Positions 32,686 to 41,812 of a stretch of DNA of 64,000 nt are shown piece by piece. How positions within the stretch are numbered: the stretch's first letter is position 1; the number at the start of each line of letters is the position of its first letter. A program made the translations under genes and the position numbers. The notes beneath the pieces are model-generated. The model made no database searches. It worked only from the letters and a program-made list of their open reading frames with translations, and was not told where the DNA came from. Origin of the DNA: Lewinellaceae bacterium (lineage in GTDB: Bacteria; Bacteroidota; Bacteroidia; Chitinophagales; Saprospiraceae); assembly GCA_020636215.1 (NCBI GenBank), contig JACJYG010000007.1, positions 186,001-250,000 on the forward strand, read 5' to 3'.

Positions 32686-33672
32686 CTAACTCCCCGGCGT
32701 CAACCAACCCCAGAACTGAAGAGCCAGAGCTCCTGCCAGAATCAGCAGATGAATAACCTCCGCCATCCGGGTGGGCATCCTGATAAAGTTGATCGATAAC
32801 ATCACTCCAATCGGAATAGTAGTGATGAGCAGCAGGTCTATTTGAATATTGGCCTGTATCAACAAAGAAAAAGCCGAGGCGAGCAGCGCCCAAAAGAGAA
32901 TATTGATCTTGCGCTGAACTTCAATGACTTGCTTATATTGGTAAGACCGATAGCTGAACAACACGACCAGAATCAGGATGGCGAAAACGGCCAGGCTACG
33001 GTAGGTGGGAAAGGCGGGCGAAGGGGTAAAGTCCAGAAAACCCAATCCATCCTTCAGCGATTGCAGAAAATCCATCAGCTGTCTTTGCCAGAACGCATAA
33101 GCTGAGAGTAACAGGAACGGGGTTAATAAGCCTGTTAAGACCATCAGGCGTTCCTTGAATTTGAAAGCCCGCAGAATATTGAGCCCGGAAAAGGCCAGTA
33201 TTAAAAAAACCAGGTAAGCCGGATAGAACAACACGGCTATGCCAATCCAGAACCCAATATTGTAAATCCGGTCGGCGCAGTCTGTTTTTTTGTAAGTTGC
33301 AAAAATCTCATTGATGGAGAGAAGCAGGAAGGTATTGGCCATCAGGAGGGGGGAAAGGTGAAGCAACTCGGGAAGCAAACTGCTGGCCAAAACGTAAAAA
33401 AGGCCGGGGAACAGGCTGACGGTGTCCGCCAGGCGATGCTCGCTGATGATGTAATTGAGAAAGGTAGCCTGCAGGAGCAGTAAAACAATAGCCACCAGGT
33501 TTGGCGTCGTTCCACTATGGCCAATCCATTGATATACCCAAGCAGATAGCGGCCCATATCCCGACGGTTCCCAGTTTTCGGGAACAAACCAAACAGATAT
33601 GCGTACCAGCACTATATAGAAGGTAAGCAGTATGCTTGCTAATAATTGGTTAGTTCGGAATATTGATAACAC
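32686..33672 (-). CDS. DUF6427 family membrane protein
   Basis: This protein of 328 residues has about nine hydrophobic helices and no catalytic motif. The GTG at 33672 gives the family-like start VLSIFRTNQLLASILLTFY; an ATG at 33780 would add 36 atypical polar residues. DUF6427 proteins are common in Bacteroidota, often near purine or envelope genes, with no known function. It lies upstream of purQ on the same strand but has 98 bases of spacer and purQ has its own promoter. Confidence 0.72.
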   Translation of the reverse strand: MLSIFRTNQLLASILLTFYIVLVRISVWFVPENWEPSGYGPLSAWVYQWIGHSGTTPNLVAIVLLLLQATFLNYIISEHRLADTVSLFPGLFYVLASSLLPELLHLSPLLMANTFLLLSINEIFATYKKTDCADRIYNIGFWIGIAVLFYPAYLVFLILAFSGLNILRAFKFKERLMVLTGLLTPFLLLSAYAFWQRQLMDFLQSLKDGLGFLDFTPSPAFPTYRSLAVFAILILVVLFSYRSYQYKQVIEVQRKINILFWALLASAFSLLIQANIQIDLLLITTIPIGVMLSINFIRMPTRMAEVIHLLILAGALALQFWGWLTPGS

Positions 33673-34199
33673 CTGGCTGTGGGCATTTTGGTTTGGTCTG
33701 GAGAAGCATCGGAACTTTCCTGTTTGCAGGGAATAAAACGAACAGGCCCTTTCTTCTGTTTCCCGGGGCCAAAATACCAAATTTTTAAGGGCTTTCTAAA
33801 TTGAGCCTCCAAATTCTTCTCGCCGTCAAAAGGTGCGGATGACAGTCCATCGGCAAACTACTTCTGATTTTAAGCGGTTGTACGTCAGGTTTTAATGATT
33901 GATTTTTAAAAATATCTTAAAAAGCTAAAGTTTTTTTGTGGAATTAAGCCCATCGCGGACTCTTTAATAGGTAAGCTCAAATAGCTGAATGAATAACAAA
34001 AACCCCAAAACCAAATTTTCGTTCGGCATAATTTGCCCAATTCTAACCCCTGTATAATTCCAAAATTCCAAACCCCAGAGCCATTTTTTTTACTTAAACC
34101 CATTATCCCATACCCCAAAATAACCATTTGGTTCTAATTCGCTCTCTCAAGGCTCTAGCCCGATCCTCTCCCACACTGATGGTATCGGGCTTTTTTTTT
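33673..34199. other. AT-rich intergenic region with a plus-strand terminator
   Basis: No protein gene is credible here. The segment 33900-34140 is AT-rich. A clear plus-strand terminator closes it at 34157-34199 even though no plus-strand gene precedes it, so a small RNA is possible. Confidence 0.4.
34157..34199 (+). terminator. Plus-strand terminator without an assigned gene
   Basis: AGCCCGAT (34157-34164) and ATCGGGCT (34184-34191) form a perfect 8-bp stem followed by a run of nine T. The T-run lies on the plus strand, while both flanking genes are on the minus strand. Confidence 0.65.
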
Positions 34200-35049
34200 A
34201 TTTCTCATTCATAAAGGAAATCGTTACTGCTGCCAGCTCCTGGCTATGGGCCGGTAAACTATCGGACGAGTAGGGGTGACTCCCCCCAAACACGTGATCT
34301 GCACCTTCGATGAGATACAGTTTCGCCCCCTCGTTCCAGGCTTGCAATTGGCGGGCAGCGTCTGCCGGCACTCCGGCATCGGCAGTTCCATGTACAATAA
34401 GCATCGGCTTTTTGAGGCTTTGGGTGGCAGCCTTCACATCTAAAGCCTGTTCTTTGGCCTTAAAGTCCTGGTACAGCTGGTAATACAAAGGCATTTGCTG
34501 GCCGGTACGTGCGTTGAGTACGTAGTACACCCCTTTTTTCTTCCACTCCTGCATAAAATCAGGCCCATTCCAGGCATAATCCAGGCGGCTGACAGCCGCC
34601 CAGGTGGCCAACTTCCGGATTCGCGGATCCTGTGCCGCTTTGATTACACAAATCGCCCCGCCGCGGCTGTGCCCAATGAGGTTAATGTCGGACAGCGCTG
34701 CTTCATGAGCCGGCAGGCCATTGTCTCCCCGGTGTAGCCATAAAAGCACCGCATCGAGGTCGGACAATTCCTTGCTGTAATTATTCATACCAAAGGCTTC
34801 CAGGTCGGCAAACTCCATTGGAGCAAGGATGTTGGTGCCGTTATGGGAAAAGTTGAATTTCACGAACACAAAACCGGCTGTAGCAAAAGCCTTCGCCAAC
34901 AGATCCCAGTGGCCCCAATCCTTGAATCCCTTGAACCCATGACAAAAAATTACGATCGGCTTGGCCTTTCCATCGGGAACATAGTAGGCATCGAGTAAAA
35001 ACGGGCGCCCGGCTGCACCCACGAGTTGTATGTCTTTCAATATTTCCAT
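34198..35049 (-). CDS. Alpha/beta hydrolase family protein
   Basis: The 283-residue cytosolic protein has an alpha/beta hydrolase fold. The nucleophile is Ser128 in GHSRGG, the acid Asp224 in VHGTADAGVP and the base His252 in GADHVFGGSHPY. The oxyanion region is IVIFCHGFKGFKDWG. It is nearest to dienelactone-hydrolase or peptidase-like esterases of Bacteroidota. The substrate is unknown and there are no operon partners. Confidence 0.88.
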   Translation of the reverse strand: MEILKDIQLVGAAGRPFLLDAYYVPDGKAKPIVIFCHGFKGFKDWGHWDLLAKAFATAGFVFVKFNFSHNGTNILAPMEFADLEAFGMNNYSKELSDLDAVLLWLHRGDNGLPAHEAALSDINLIGHSRGGAICVIKAAQDPRIRKLATWAAVSRLDYAWNGPDFMQEWKKKGVYYVLNARTGQQMPLYYQLYQDFKAKEQALDVKAATQSLKKPMLIVHGTADAGVPADAARQLQAWNEGAKLYLIEGADHVFGGSHPYSSDSLPAHSQELAAVTISFMNEK

Positions 35050-35192
35050 GTCTCTTTTTACATTGGGTAAGGTATGCTTAAAAAAAATTGCTGCCTGATC
35101 AGCATCAGCTGGGCAGGCAGGATTTGGAGCGGTAGAACCAACAGCTGGAACAAATCAACCAGTCAAATAACAATCAATAATTGGCTGAGGTT

Positions 35193-35498
35193 CTAGTTCA
35201 GAGAGAAAGAAGCGGGAAATTCGCTGGAATTGAAAGAAGCCAATGGGCATATCTCAACTTCCATAAAACGGGTAAGTGGAAAGTCGAGTAACATATCCAT
35301 GACATCCATTTCTGTACTGGCATTGAAAACAGCCCAAATTCTGGCAGCCTCAAGTGAAAGGGCGTAATTGACTAGCTTTCCTTCCGCAAAATAGCGGTTA
35401 GCTACTGCACGCTGATAGGGTATCAGGTCCATAAATTCATTGGAAAGCTCTTCCGGTAGCGTGAAATCTACCATAAATTGGCTGGTGGGTGCAATCAT
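35193..35498 (-). CDS. Small muconolactone-isomerase-like ferredoxin-fold protein
   Basis: The 101-residue product starts at the ATG at 35498 (MIAPTSQFMVDFTLPEEL). The pattern of two beta-alpha-beta units, with LIPYQRAVANRYFAEGKLVN and a final LLDFPLTRFMEVEICPLASF, resembles the muconolactone isomerase/YCII-type dimeric alpha-beta barrel. An upstream ATG at 35561 would add 21 residues of unlikely composition. Function unknown. Confidence 0.68.
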   Translation of the reverse strand: MIAPTSQFMVDFTLPEELSNEFMDLIPYQRAVANRYFAEGKLVNYALSLEAARIWAVFNASTEMDVMDMLLDFPLTRFMEVEICPLASFNSSEFPASFSLN

Positions 35499-35767
35499 AC
35501 TGGATTTTTGGTCACTACTTTGAAGTTCGTTCAAATTTCGGCTTCCGCCCGAAAGATGCAATTAAAACGAGCTCTAAATGCCTGCAAATAGCATAAATTT
35601 TACGCTTGTACCAATATCTAAGCCTCCAAATCAGAAAAATGTCGGACAGTGGCGAATATGATAATGGCAGGCGGGGGTAGGAGCCTTATCAGTCTGCAGT
35701 ATACAGGAATCAGTTTGCAGTACCCCAGATATCCTTCCGGGCGGCCATTCCCTACTGCCCACTGCCC

Positions 35768-35799
35768 TCCCGATCTCGGCCCACTGGGCCTCATCGGGA
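35768..35799 (-). terminator. Stem-loop downstream of the MFS gene
   Basis: TCCCGAT and ATCGGGA, with inner GGCCC and GGGCC, form a stem seven bases beyond the MFS stop codon. There is no clear U-run, so it may protect the 3' end rather than terminate. Confidence 0.4.
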
Positions 35800-35806
35800 T
35801 GAAAAG

Positions 35807-37030
35807 CTACCCGACCACCTTCAACTTCCTGGCCGCCAGAATGGCCACCAGGCTCATCACGATAGCGATGTACCCCACATACTGGTAGTTGCCCAGGGAG
35901 CCATCTCCCTTTTCGGTGATGATCAAACCGGCGATCAGGGAGGACAGGGCCAGGCCCATTTCGTTGACCGAGGCGCGCACGCTCATGAAGCTTCCCCTGG
36001 CTTCGGGTTTTACTACAGAAGTGACCATCGTCATGGCCGGTACGTTGCGGCCGCTGGCAACCACAAAAAAGCTGGAAGTGGCGCATAGCGCCAGGGCAAT
36101 CGGCACCGATGGCAGATTCGTGATAGCAAATATGGAGAACAGCGCAAAGAGGCTGGCTATCGTAAACACCCGGGCATGCCCGTGTCGGTCGGCCAACCGG
36201 CCGAAATAAGGCAACAGGAAAACCGAAAGTATGCCGCCAATCAGGTAAATATAGGTGACCTGAAAATCACTGAATCCTATATTCAACTGCATATAGGGGG
36301 CAATGAAAGGAATAATGGTGAAATGCCCCAGCATGAGCATAATGGTGAATAACAGCGCCAGCCGCTGGTTGGGGTCTTTGAAAATATTACCCATCACCCG
36401 CAACGGGTTGCGCTGCACCTGCCCGTCGTCGAGATGCTTACGGACCGATGGCATGAAGAAAAAGATCAGGAAGGCCAGTACAAAGGCAATGCCACCGACA
36501 ACAAGAAAAGGCGCTCGCCAGGAGAAGGTGGCCGCCAGGAAAATACCCGCCGGTACGCCCGCAATGGAGGCCACTGAAAAGGCAGTCATTACTATTCCCA
36601 TGCTTCGCGCCCGCCGGTTTAAGGGCACAGTATCGCCTACGATGGCCAATACCAGGGCGCCCAGCATGCCTCCGAAAGCGCCCGTAAGGCCGCGGGCAAT
36701 GAGGAAGAAAAAATACCCGTCAGCCAGGGCGCAGGCCAGTGTTCCGATTGTAAAACCTATGTAACTCACCAATAATGCATGCTTGCGGTCGAAGCGGTCG
36801 ATGAACATCGCTCCGCCCAATCCCATCGCAAAGGCGGTGAAAGCATAGACGGAAACAATCAGGCTGAATTGCTGGGGCGAAATATCAAAAATACGCATGA
36901 ACTGCGAACCCAGCGGCATGATGATCATGAAATCCAGAATGTGGGTAAACTGAACTGCGGCAAGGATGAGCAGTATTAGCCGTTCATGCTGCACTACTTG
37001 TTCGGTATCGGGGGTGGCCACTTTAACCAT
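35807..37030 (-). CDS. Major facilitator superfamily exporter
   Basis: The 407-residue protein has 12 membrane helices in two halves. The MFS motif A occurs as GGAMFIDRFDRKHALL between helices 2 and 3 and in weaker form as GRLADRHGHARVF in the second half. PAGIFLAATFSWRAPFLVVG corresponds to motif C-type helix 5-6 features of DHA1 drug or sugar efflux proteins. The substrate cannot be read from the sequence. It lies 42 bases downstream of the HD-domain gene on the same strand. Confidence 0.87.
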   Translation of the reverse strand: MVKVATPDTEQVVQHERLILLILAAVQFTHILDFMIIMPLGSQFMRIFDISPQQFSLIVSVYAFTAFAMGLGGAMFIDRFDRKHALLVSYIGFTIGTLACALADGYFFFLIARGLTGAFGGMLGALVLAIVGDTVPLNRRARSMGIVMTAFSVASIAGVPAGIFLAATFSWRAPFLVVGGIAFVLAFLIFFFMPSVRKHLDDGQVQRNPLRVMGNIFKDPNQRLALLFTIMLMLGHFTIIPFIAPYMQLNIGFSDFQVTYIYLIGGILSVFLLPYFGRLADRHGHARVFTIASLFALFSIFAITNLPSVPIALALCATSSFFVVASGRNVPAMTMVTSVVKPEARGSFMSVRASVNEMGLALSSLIAGLIITEKGDGSLGNYQYVGYIAIVMSLVAILAARKLKVVG

Positions 37031-37071
37031 CTGCTCAGTGTTTAAACAATGAGCCTATATAATGCATAGCC

Positions 37072-38322
37072 TTAAGGATTAGTTTCGTTATTCCCCGATT
37101 CTTTCGGAAAAACCGCCTTTGGGTAACACAAAAAATACTTTGTCACCTCTCTCGATTGCAGGTCATAGTCCGTACTCTGTGACATGGGCATCACTTGCCC
37201 GCTCTTGTGCAATATCCTGATCTCATCCTTGGAAGTCGTATAGGCGGCATTGGATTCCCGCCCTTCCAGCAGCAAGTAGGGCAGGGCCCATTCGGCCAGG
37301 CCGCTCCAATCCAGGATGCGTTGCCGCAATGCCGCGACATAAGCCGCCTCAAAAGGCTGATGGCGGAACTCCAGGCGGAAAAGGTGGCGGTCGATGAGGC
37401 TGCGGGAAAGGAAGGCTAAAAGCTTGTCTTCATTATCCATCCATTCCTTGAGTGCGGATGTGACGTCGTAGTCGTCCAATGCGGCAAAATGTTCAAGCAG
37501 GCTGTCCCGGTTTCTGACGAAATCCGCCTGGTTGGGTTCATGGTGCAGAAAGAACCCCAGGGCTTTCGAAGCGGGCAATTGGGCGCCCTCCTGCACAAGT
37601 GCCTTGGCGCGGCGCAAGGCCACGATCAGCATTTGCTCGGCAGAAAGCACCGTTTTGTGCAGGTAGACCTGCCAGTACATCAGGCGGCGGGCAATGAGAA
37701 ACTTTTCAATGGAATAGATGCCTTTTTCTTCTACCACCAGCTCGTCGTCCCGCACGGCCAGCATCTTGATAATGCGGTCGTAACCGATGACCCCTTCGTG
37801 CACGCCGGTGAAAAAACTATCCCGGTTAAGGTAGTCCATCCGGTCCATATCCAGTTGTCCGGATACGAGCTGCGTGAGAAATTTTTTCGGATACCGGCCC
37901 CGGAAAATCTGCATGGCCAACGACAATTTGCCGGGGAATATCTCGTTCAGCCGCTCCATAAACAAAAGTGACAGCTCCTCATGCGTCACCCGGATCAGGG
38001 TGTGTTCCAGCGTATGGGAAAAAGGCCCATGGCCGATGTCGTGCAACAAAATGGCAATGCAGGCCCCCTCTGCTTCGTCTTCTGAAATGACAGTCCCTTT
38101 GGAGCGCAACACCTCGATGGCCTGCTGCATGAGGTGCAGCGCCCCGATGGCGTGATGGAATCGGGTGTGCAGGGCGCCGGGATAAACATAGTGAGTAAGG
38201 CTGGTCTGTTTGATCCGCCGGAGCCGCTGAAAGTAAGGATGCTCTATCAGGTCAAAGAGAATGCCGTAAGGGAGGTCGACGAAGCCGTAAACCGGGTCGT
38301 TGAGAATCTTTTTCTGGTTCAT
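37072..38322 (-). CDS. HD-domain phosphohydrolase (dGTPase/SAMHD1-like)
   Basis: The 416-residue protein starts MNQKKILNDPVYGFVDLPYG, the usual opening of the YdhJ-like branch. The metal-binding HD residues are His in LHTRFHHAIGALH, His-Asp in AILLHDIGHGPFSH and a distal Asp in DMDRMDYLNRD. The family hydrolyses nucleotides or dNTPs. A start at 38349 would add nine residues. Divergent to porX. Confidence 0.88.
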   Translation of the reverse strand: MNQKKILNDPVYGFVDLPYGILFDLIEHPYFQRLRRIKQTSLTHYVYPGALHTRFHHAIGALHLMQQAIEVLRSKGTVISEDEAEGACIAILLHDIGHGPFSHTLEHTLIRVTHEELSLLFMERLNEIFPGKLSLAMQIFRGRYPKKFLTQLVSGQLDMDRMDYLNRDSFFTGVHEGVIGYDRIIKMLAVRDDELVVEEKGIYSIEKFLIARRLMYWQVYLHKTVLSAEQMLIVALRRAKALVQEGAQLPASKALGFFLHHEPNQADFVRNRDSLLEHFAALDDYDVTSALKEWMDNEDKLLAFLSRSLIDRHLFRLEFRHQPFEAAYVAALRQRILDWSGLAEWALPYLLLEGRESNAAYTTSKDEIRILHKSGQVMPMSQSTDYDLQSREVTKYFLCYPKAVFPKESGNNETNP

Positions 38323-38518
38323 GATGTGTGCCGGAAACTTTTCATCCAAATCCGTGTAAATAGTTTTGGAGGGCCTATTTTATGCAAATCTCTGCATCAA
38401 ACAAGGACGGTGCAATAATTACCTGCACAAATCTATTATATTTCAGCGCCAAATACAGTTCCTCCCTTAGCATGGAAAAAAATCAAATCAATAAAGAGAT
38501 TATAACTCAACACAACAC

Positions 38519-40072
38519 ATGGATAAAATTACTATACTCTGGGCGGATGATGAGATAGATCTGCTGAAACCCCAGTTGATGTTCTTGGAAAATAAAGGCT
38601 ATGAGGTGGTCACTGTCACCAATGGTTATGATGCCCTGGAAGAATGCGAGGAGAACAGCGATATCGACGTGGTCTTCCTCGATGAAAGCATGCCGGGTAT
38701 TACCGGCCTGGAAACCCTGGCCAAGATCAAGGAAACCAAACCTAACCTGCCGGTGGTGATGATCACGAAAAATGAAGCCGAAAATGTGATGGAGGAAGCC
38801 CTGGGCTCCCAGATCACCGATTACCTTATCAAACCGGTGAACCCCAACCAGATTTTGCTGACCCTCAAAAAAATAATCGATAACAAACGCCTGGTTCGGG
38901 AAAAGACTTCTTCCGACTACCAGCAGGAGTTCCGGCAGATATTCATGCAGATCAATAGTGGCCTGAACTTTGAGGAATGGGCCGATGTCTATCGCAAGAT
39001 CATATCCTGGGAGCTCAAGATCGATGAGTCCAATTCTACCGCCATGATTGATATTTTGGCTTCTCAGAAAAGCGAAGCCAACTCGGAGTTCTCGAAGTAC
39101 ATTGCCAAAAATTACCTCGATTGGGTTAGCCAGGGCAACGGCCCGGTGATGTCCAACAACCTGCTGCGCTCCAAAGTTTTTCCGAAACTCGACGATAACG
39201 TGCCTACTGTACTGGTCTTGCTCGACAATTTGAGATATGACCAATGGAAGATGATCGAACCCATTATTTCAGAATTGTACCGGGTGGAACAGGAGGATTA
39301 TTTTTACAGTATTCTGCCAACCTCCACTCAATACAGCCGTAATGCAATCTTTGCCGGGATGATGCCCTCTGAGATCGAGCGGTACCACGCTCAGTGGTGG
39401 AAGAACGATGTGGATGAAGGGGGGAAGAACCTCCACGAAGCTGACCTCCTGGGGGAGCTGATCGGTAAAACATTCCGGAAGGACATTCGCTTTGAATACC
39501 TTAAGGTGACCAACGCCTACCACGCCAAACAGATGCAGGATAATATCCTCAACTATATGCAAAATGGCCTTACCGTTATTGTCTACAATTTCATTGATAT
39601 GCTTTCCCACGCCCGCACGGAGATGGAAGTGCTCAAGGAACTGGCCGGCGACGAAAAAGCCTACCGTTCACTGACGCGGTCCTGGTTCGAAAACTCGCCC
39701 CTCTGGCAAGCCCTCCAACGCGTTGCAGAACGCGATATCCAGCTTTTTATCACTACCGACCACGGCACCATTCGCGTAAATACCCCCTCCAAAGTGGTGG
39801 GCGACCGGGAAACGACTACTAACCTTCGTTATAAGGTGGGCAGAAACCTCCAATACGAACGCCGTGACGTGCTCGAAGTTCGCGACCCAAAGGATGCAAT
39901 GCTTCCGCGCCCCAACGTGAGTTCCACCTTCATTTTTGCGAAAGAGGACAAGTTCTTCCTCTATCCAAATAACTACAATTATTACAATAATTATTACCGG
40001 AACACCTTCCAGCACGGTGGCATATCACTCGAGGAAATGATCTGTCCGGTCGTAAGGTTGAGGGCGAAGTAA
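38519..40072 (+). CDS. porX: PorX, T9SS response regulator with PglZ domain
   Basis: The 517-residue protein has a receiver domain (Asp10, Asp11 and phosphoacceptor Asp55 in VVFLDESMPG), a helical linker and a PglZ/alkaline-phosphatase-like domain from about residue 200. Key motifs there are VLVLLDNLRYDQW, LPTSTQYSRNAIFAGMMP, NFIDMLSHAR and FITTDHGTIRV, which hold the metal-binding Asp and His. In Porphyromonas and Flavobacterium PorX works with the kinase PorY and a sigma factor (SigP) to control T9SS genes and acts as a phosphodiesterase on oligonucleotides. A near-consensus TATATTTC lies upstream. PorY is not in the window. Confidence 0.93.
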   Translation: MDKITILWADDEIDLLKPQLMFLENKGYEVVTVTNGYDALEECEENSDIDVVFLDESMPGITGLETLAKIKETKPNLPVVMITKNEAENVMEEALGSQITDYLIKPVNPNQILLTLKKIIDNKRLVREKTSSDYQQEFRQIFMQINSGLNFEEWADVYRKIISWELKIDESNSTAMIDILASQKSEANSEFSKYIAKNYLDWVSQGNGPVMSNNLLRSKVFPKLDDNVPTVLVLLDNLRYDQWKMIEPIISELYRVEQEDYFYSILPTSTQYSRNAIFAGMMPSEIERYHAQWWKNDVDEGGKNLHEADLLGELIGKTFRKDIRFEYLKVTNAYHAKQMQDNILNYMQNGLTVIVYNFIDMLSHARTEMEVLKELAGDEKAYRSLTRSWFENSPLWQALQRVAERDIQLFITTDHGTIRVNTPSKVVGDRETTTNLRYKVGRNLQYERRDVLEVRDPKDAMLPRPNVSSTFIFAKEDKFFLYPNNYNYYNNYYRNTFQHGGISLEEMICPVVRLRAK

Positions 40073-40111
40073 ATTTATTGTTTTTGGGGCTGTCACGGCA
40101 ACAACCAACCA

Positions 40112-40579
40112 TTACTTTTCTTCCGCCAGCAACTGTTCCCGCAGCCCGGGATGTGTTTCCCAGAATTCCCGCCACCGCAGGCTGCTGGGGACAAAGGTGG
40201 CCTGTTTGCCGAAGATGCCGGGCTCCCGGAAGTGAAGGGTAGCAATGTGGAAAAAGAAAAACCGGCTTTCCACGACTTTTTCAATGTTGTGGAAAGGATA
40301 GCGCGCCGTTTTAAAATAGTTGGTAACGTAGAAGAAAGCTGCATCCGCCTCAATGCGCTTGAGGCGCATGAGCGTAAAAACCAGTAGCAGCAGGCCGGAG
40401 AGGTAAAAGACAAGAATAAATATCCGGAAAGTACGGGCCGGAATATCCCCAACGTATTCGAATTGATATAATAAGGCTGCAACGGTCACCGAACCAAAAA
40501 AGACGATCCAGAATACCGGGATAAAAAACTTGAATAACAGTGTCAGGTTGGTGGATATCCTTTGCATCAATTTACTCAT
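40112..40579 (-). CDS. Two-helix membrane protein downstream of tatC
   Basis: The 155-residue protein starts at an ATG that overlaps the last codons of tatC, so it is translationally coupled. It has two membrane helices (FFIPVFWIVFFGSVTVAALL and FRIFILVFYLSGLLLLVFTL) and a soluble C-terminal half ending in FWETHPGLREQLLAEEK. No family was recognised. The overlap with tatC suggests a linked but unknown role in the envelope. Confidence 0.68.
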   Translation of the reverse strand: MSKLMQRISTNLTLLFKFFIPVFWIVFFGSVTVAALLYQFEYVGDIPARTFRIFILVFYLSGLLLLVFTLMRLKRIEADAAFFYVTNYFKTARYPFHNIEKVVESRFFFFHIATLHFREPGIFGKQATFVPSSLRWREFWETHPGLREQLLAEEK

Positions 40580-41471
40580 TGTTTTGCTGTTCGATCCGCT
40601 GCAGCTCGCGTTCGCGTGCCGCCTCTTCTTTCTCCATTTCCCGGACGACCCTTGCCGAAACGAAAATGCTGGCCTCATAAAGCACATACAAAGGTACGCC
40701 GATCAGAAACTGGGTCACTACATCCGGTGGCGTGATGACGGCTGCCAGAATGAGGATGCCGATGATGGAGTGGCGGCGGTATTGCCTCATTGTGTCCGGG
40801 GTCACCAGGCCTGCTTTTGATAAAAAATAAACGATGACCGGCAGCTCAAAAATCAGGCCCGCCGGGGCGGTAAACATGATCATGTAATTGATGAAGGACG
40901 ACATCGTAGGCGTATTCTGTACGCCTGGCACATCATAGCCGACCAGGAAGTTGATCGCAAATGGAGAAATGACATAATAACCGAACAGTACGCCAATCAG
41001 GAAAAGCGCCGAACAAACCCCAACCAGGCCCGTAGCGGCATTGCGCTCTTTGGGGTACAGGCCCGGCTTGATAAAACGCCATAATTCCCAAAGTACGTAA
41101 GGAACAGAGAAGATGAAGCCCAGTACAAAAGAGACTTTGATACTCATGATGAATGGCTCCCCGAATCCGATGGCGATCTTGGGGAAAACAGGCGGACTAA
41201 AGCAAAAATTGTCACCTAGTCCGACAGTATGGGAAAACCAGCAGGTGAACCGGTAGGAAAAAAATTCCGGTTTGGTCGGCCCAAAAATAACGGAATCAAA
41301 AAGCCATTTGTGGAATATAAAAAGCAATATCCCCAAACTTACAATAACTGTCAGCGACCGAATGATATGCCAGCGCAATTCCTCGAGATGGTCAAGGAAA
41401 GACATCTCCTTGCCATCACTCTGCTCCTTGTCCTGGCCCAATTTGTCAATATCGATCTGATCCAGTGCCAT
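40572..41471 (-). CDS. tatC: Twin-arginine translocase subunit TatC (copy 1)
   Basis: TatC recognises the twin-arginine signal peptide. The 299-residue protein has six membrane helices, the FLDHLEELRWHIIRS start of helix 1, the conserved PxxFxxP-type region (FPKIAIGFGEPFIMSIKVSF) and GLVTPDTMRQYRRH. It contains the long periplasmic insert CFSPPVFPK seen in Bacteroidota. A minus-strand promoter TACTTTTG lies at 41541-41548. No tatA is adjacent; the second tatC of the window at 54835 does have one. It is divergent to gldM. Confidence 0.95.
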   Translation of the reverse strand: MALDQIDIDKLGQDKEQSDGKEMSFLDHLEELRWHIIRSLTVIVSLGILLFIFHKWLFDSVIFGPTKPEFFSYRFTCWFSHTVGLGDNFCFSPPVFPKIAIGFGEPFIMSIKVSFVLGFIFSVPYVLWELWRFIKPGLYPKERNAATGLVGVCSALFLIGVLFGYYVISPFAINFLVGYDVPGVQNTPTMSSFINYMIMFTAPAGLIFELPVIVYFLSKAGLVTPDTMRQYRRHSIIGILILAAVITPPDVVTQFLIGVPLYVLYEASIFVSARVVREMEKEEAARERELQRIEQQNNE

Positions 41472-41812
41472 AGCTCAATATTTATTCTTAAGAGGGCATT
41501 TGGGATTTTTGGTTTAAAACCGATGGCCCCATTTGCCCTACAAAAGTAAGAAAAAACTAATCGGCTGTCCGTTTTAACGCTTTTCTCTCTATCCGGAATT
41601 GTAACCATCCTCCAACATTGCATTATGCGCATATAACATTAGAAAAGCGTTTTCTTTCTCCGCAGGTTGCTGTTCTGTTCCTTTTTTAAGTCAAAAACTC
41701 CTTAAGTCTAATGGCCATTGGGCCTGTAAGTCAGTGCGTCAACGTGTCCGCATGCGGCGCGTCTGCACGTTGCTGGCATACGTACTTTTTTAATCGTTAA
41801 AAACTTCATGCC
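41472..41812. other. Divergent promoter region of tatC1 and gldM
   Basis: The minus-strand -7 element TACTTTTG (41541-41548) serves tatC1. Nearer gldM the arms CAACGTG (41740-41746) and CACGTTG (41766-41772) enclose the palindrome CCGCATGCGG. No exact TAnnTTTG for gldM was found. Confidence 0.5.
41541..41548 (-). promoter_or_regulatory. tatC1 promoter -7 element
   Basis: Minus-strand TACTTTTG matches TAnnTTTG and lies 70 bases upstream of the tatC1 start codon. Confidence 0.5.

Noticed and set aside
32588..32893. N-terminal extension of the purQ reading frame to 337 residues
   Set aside because: The extension contains the purQ promoter and is antisense to no function; PurQ proteins begin at MKFGVVVFPG.
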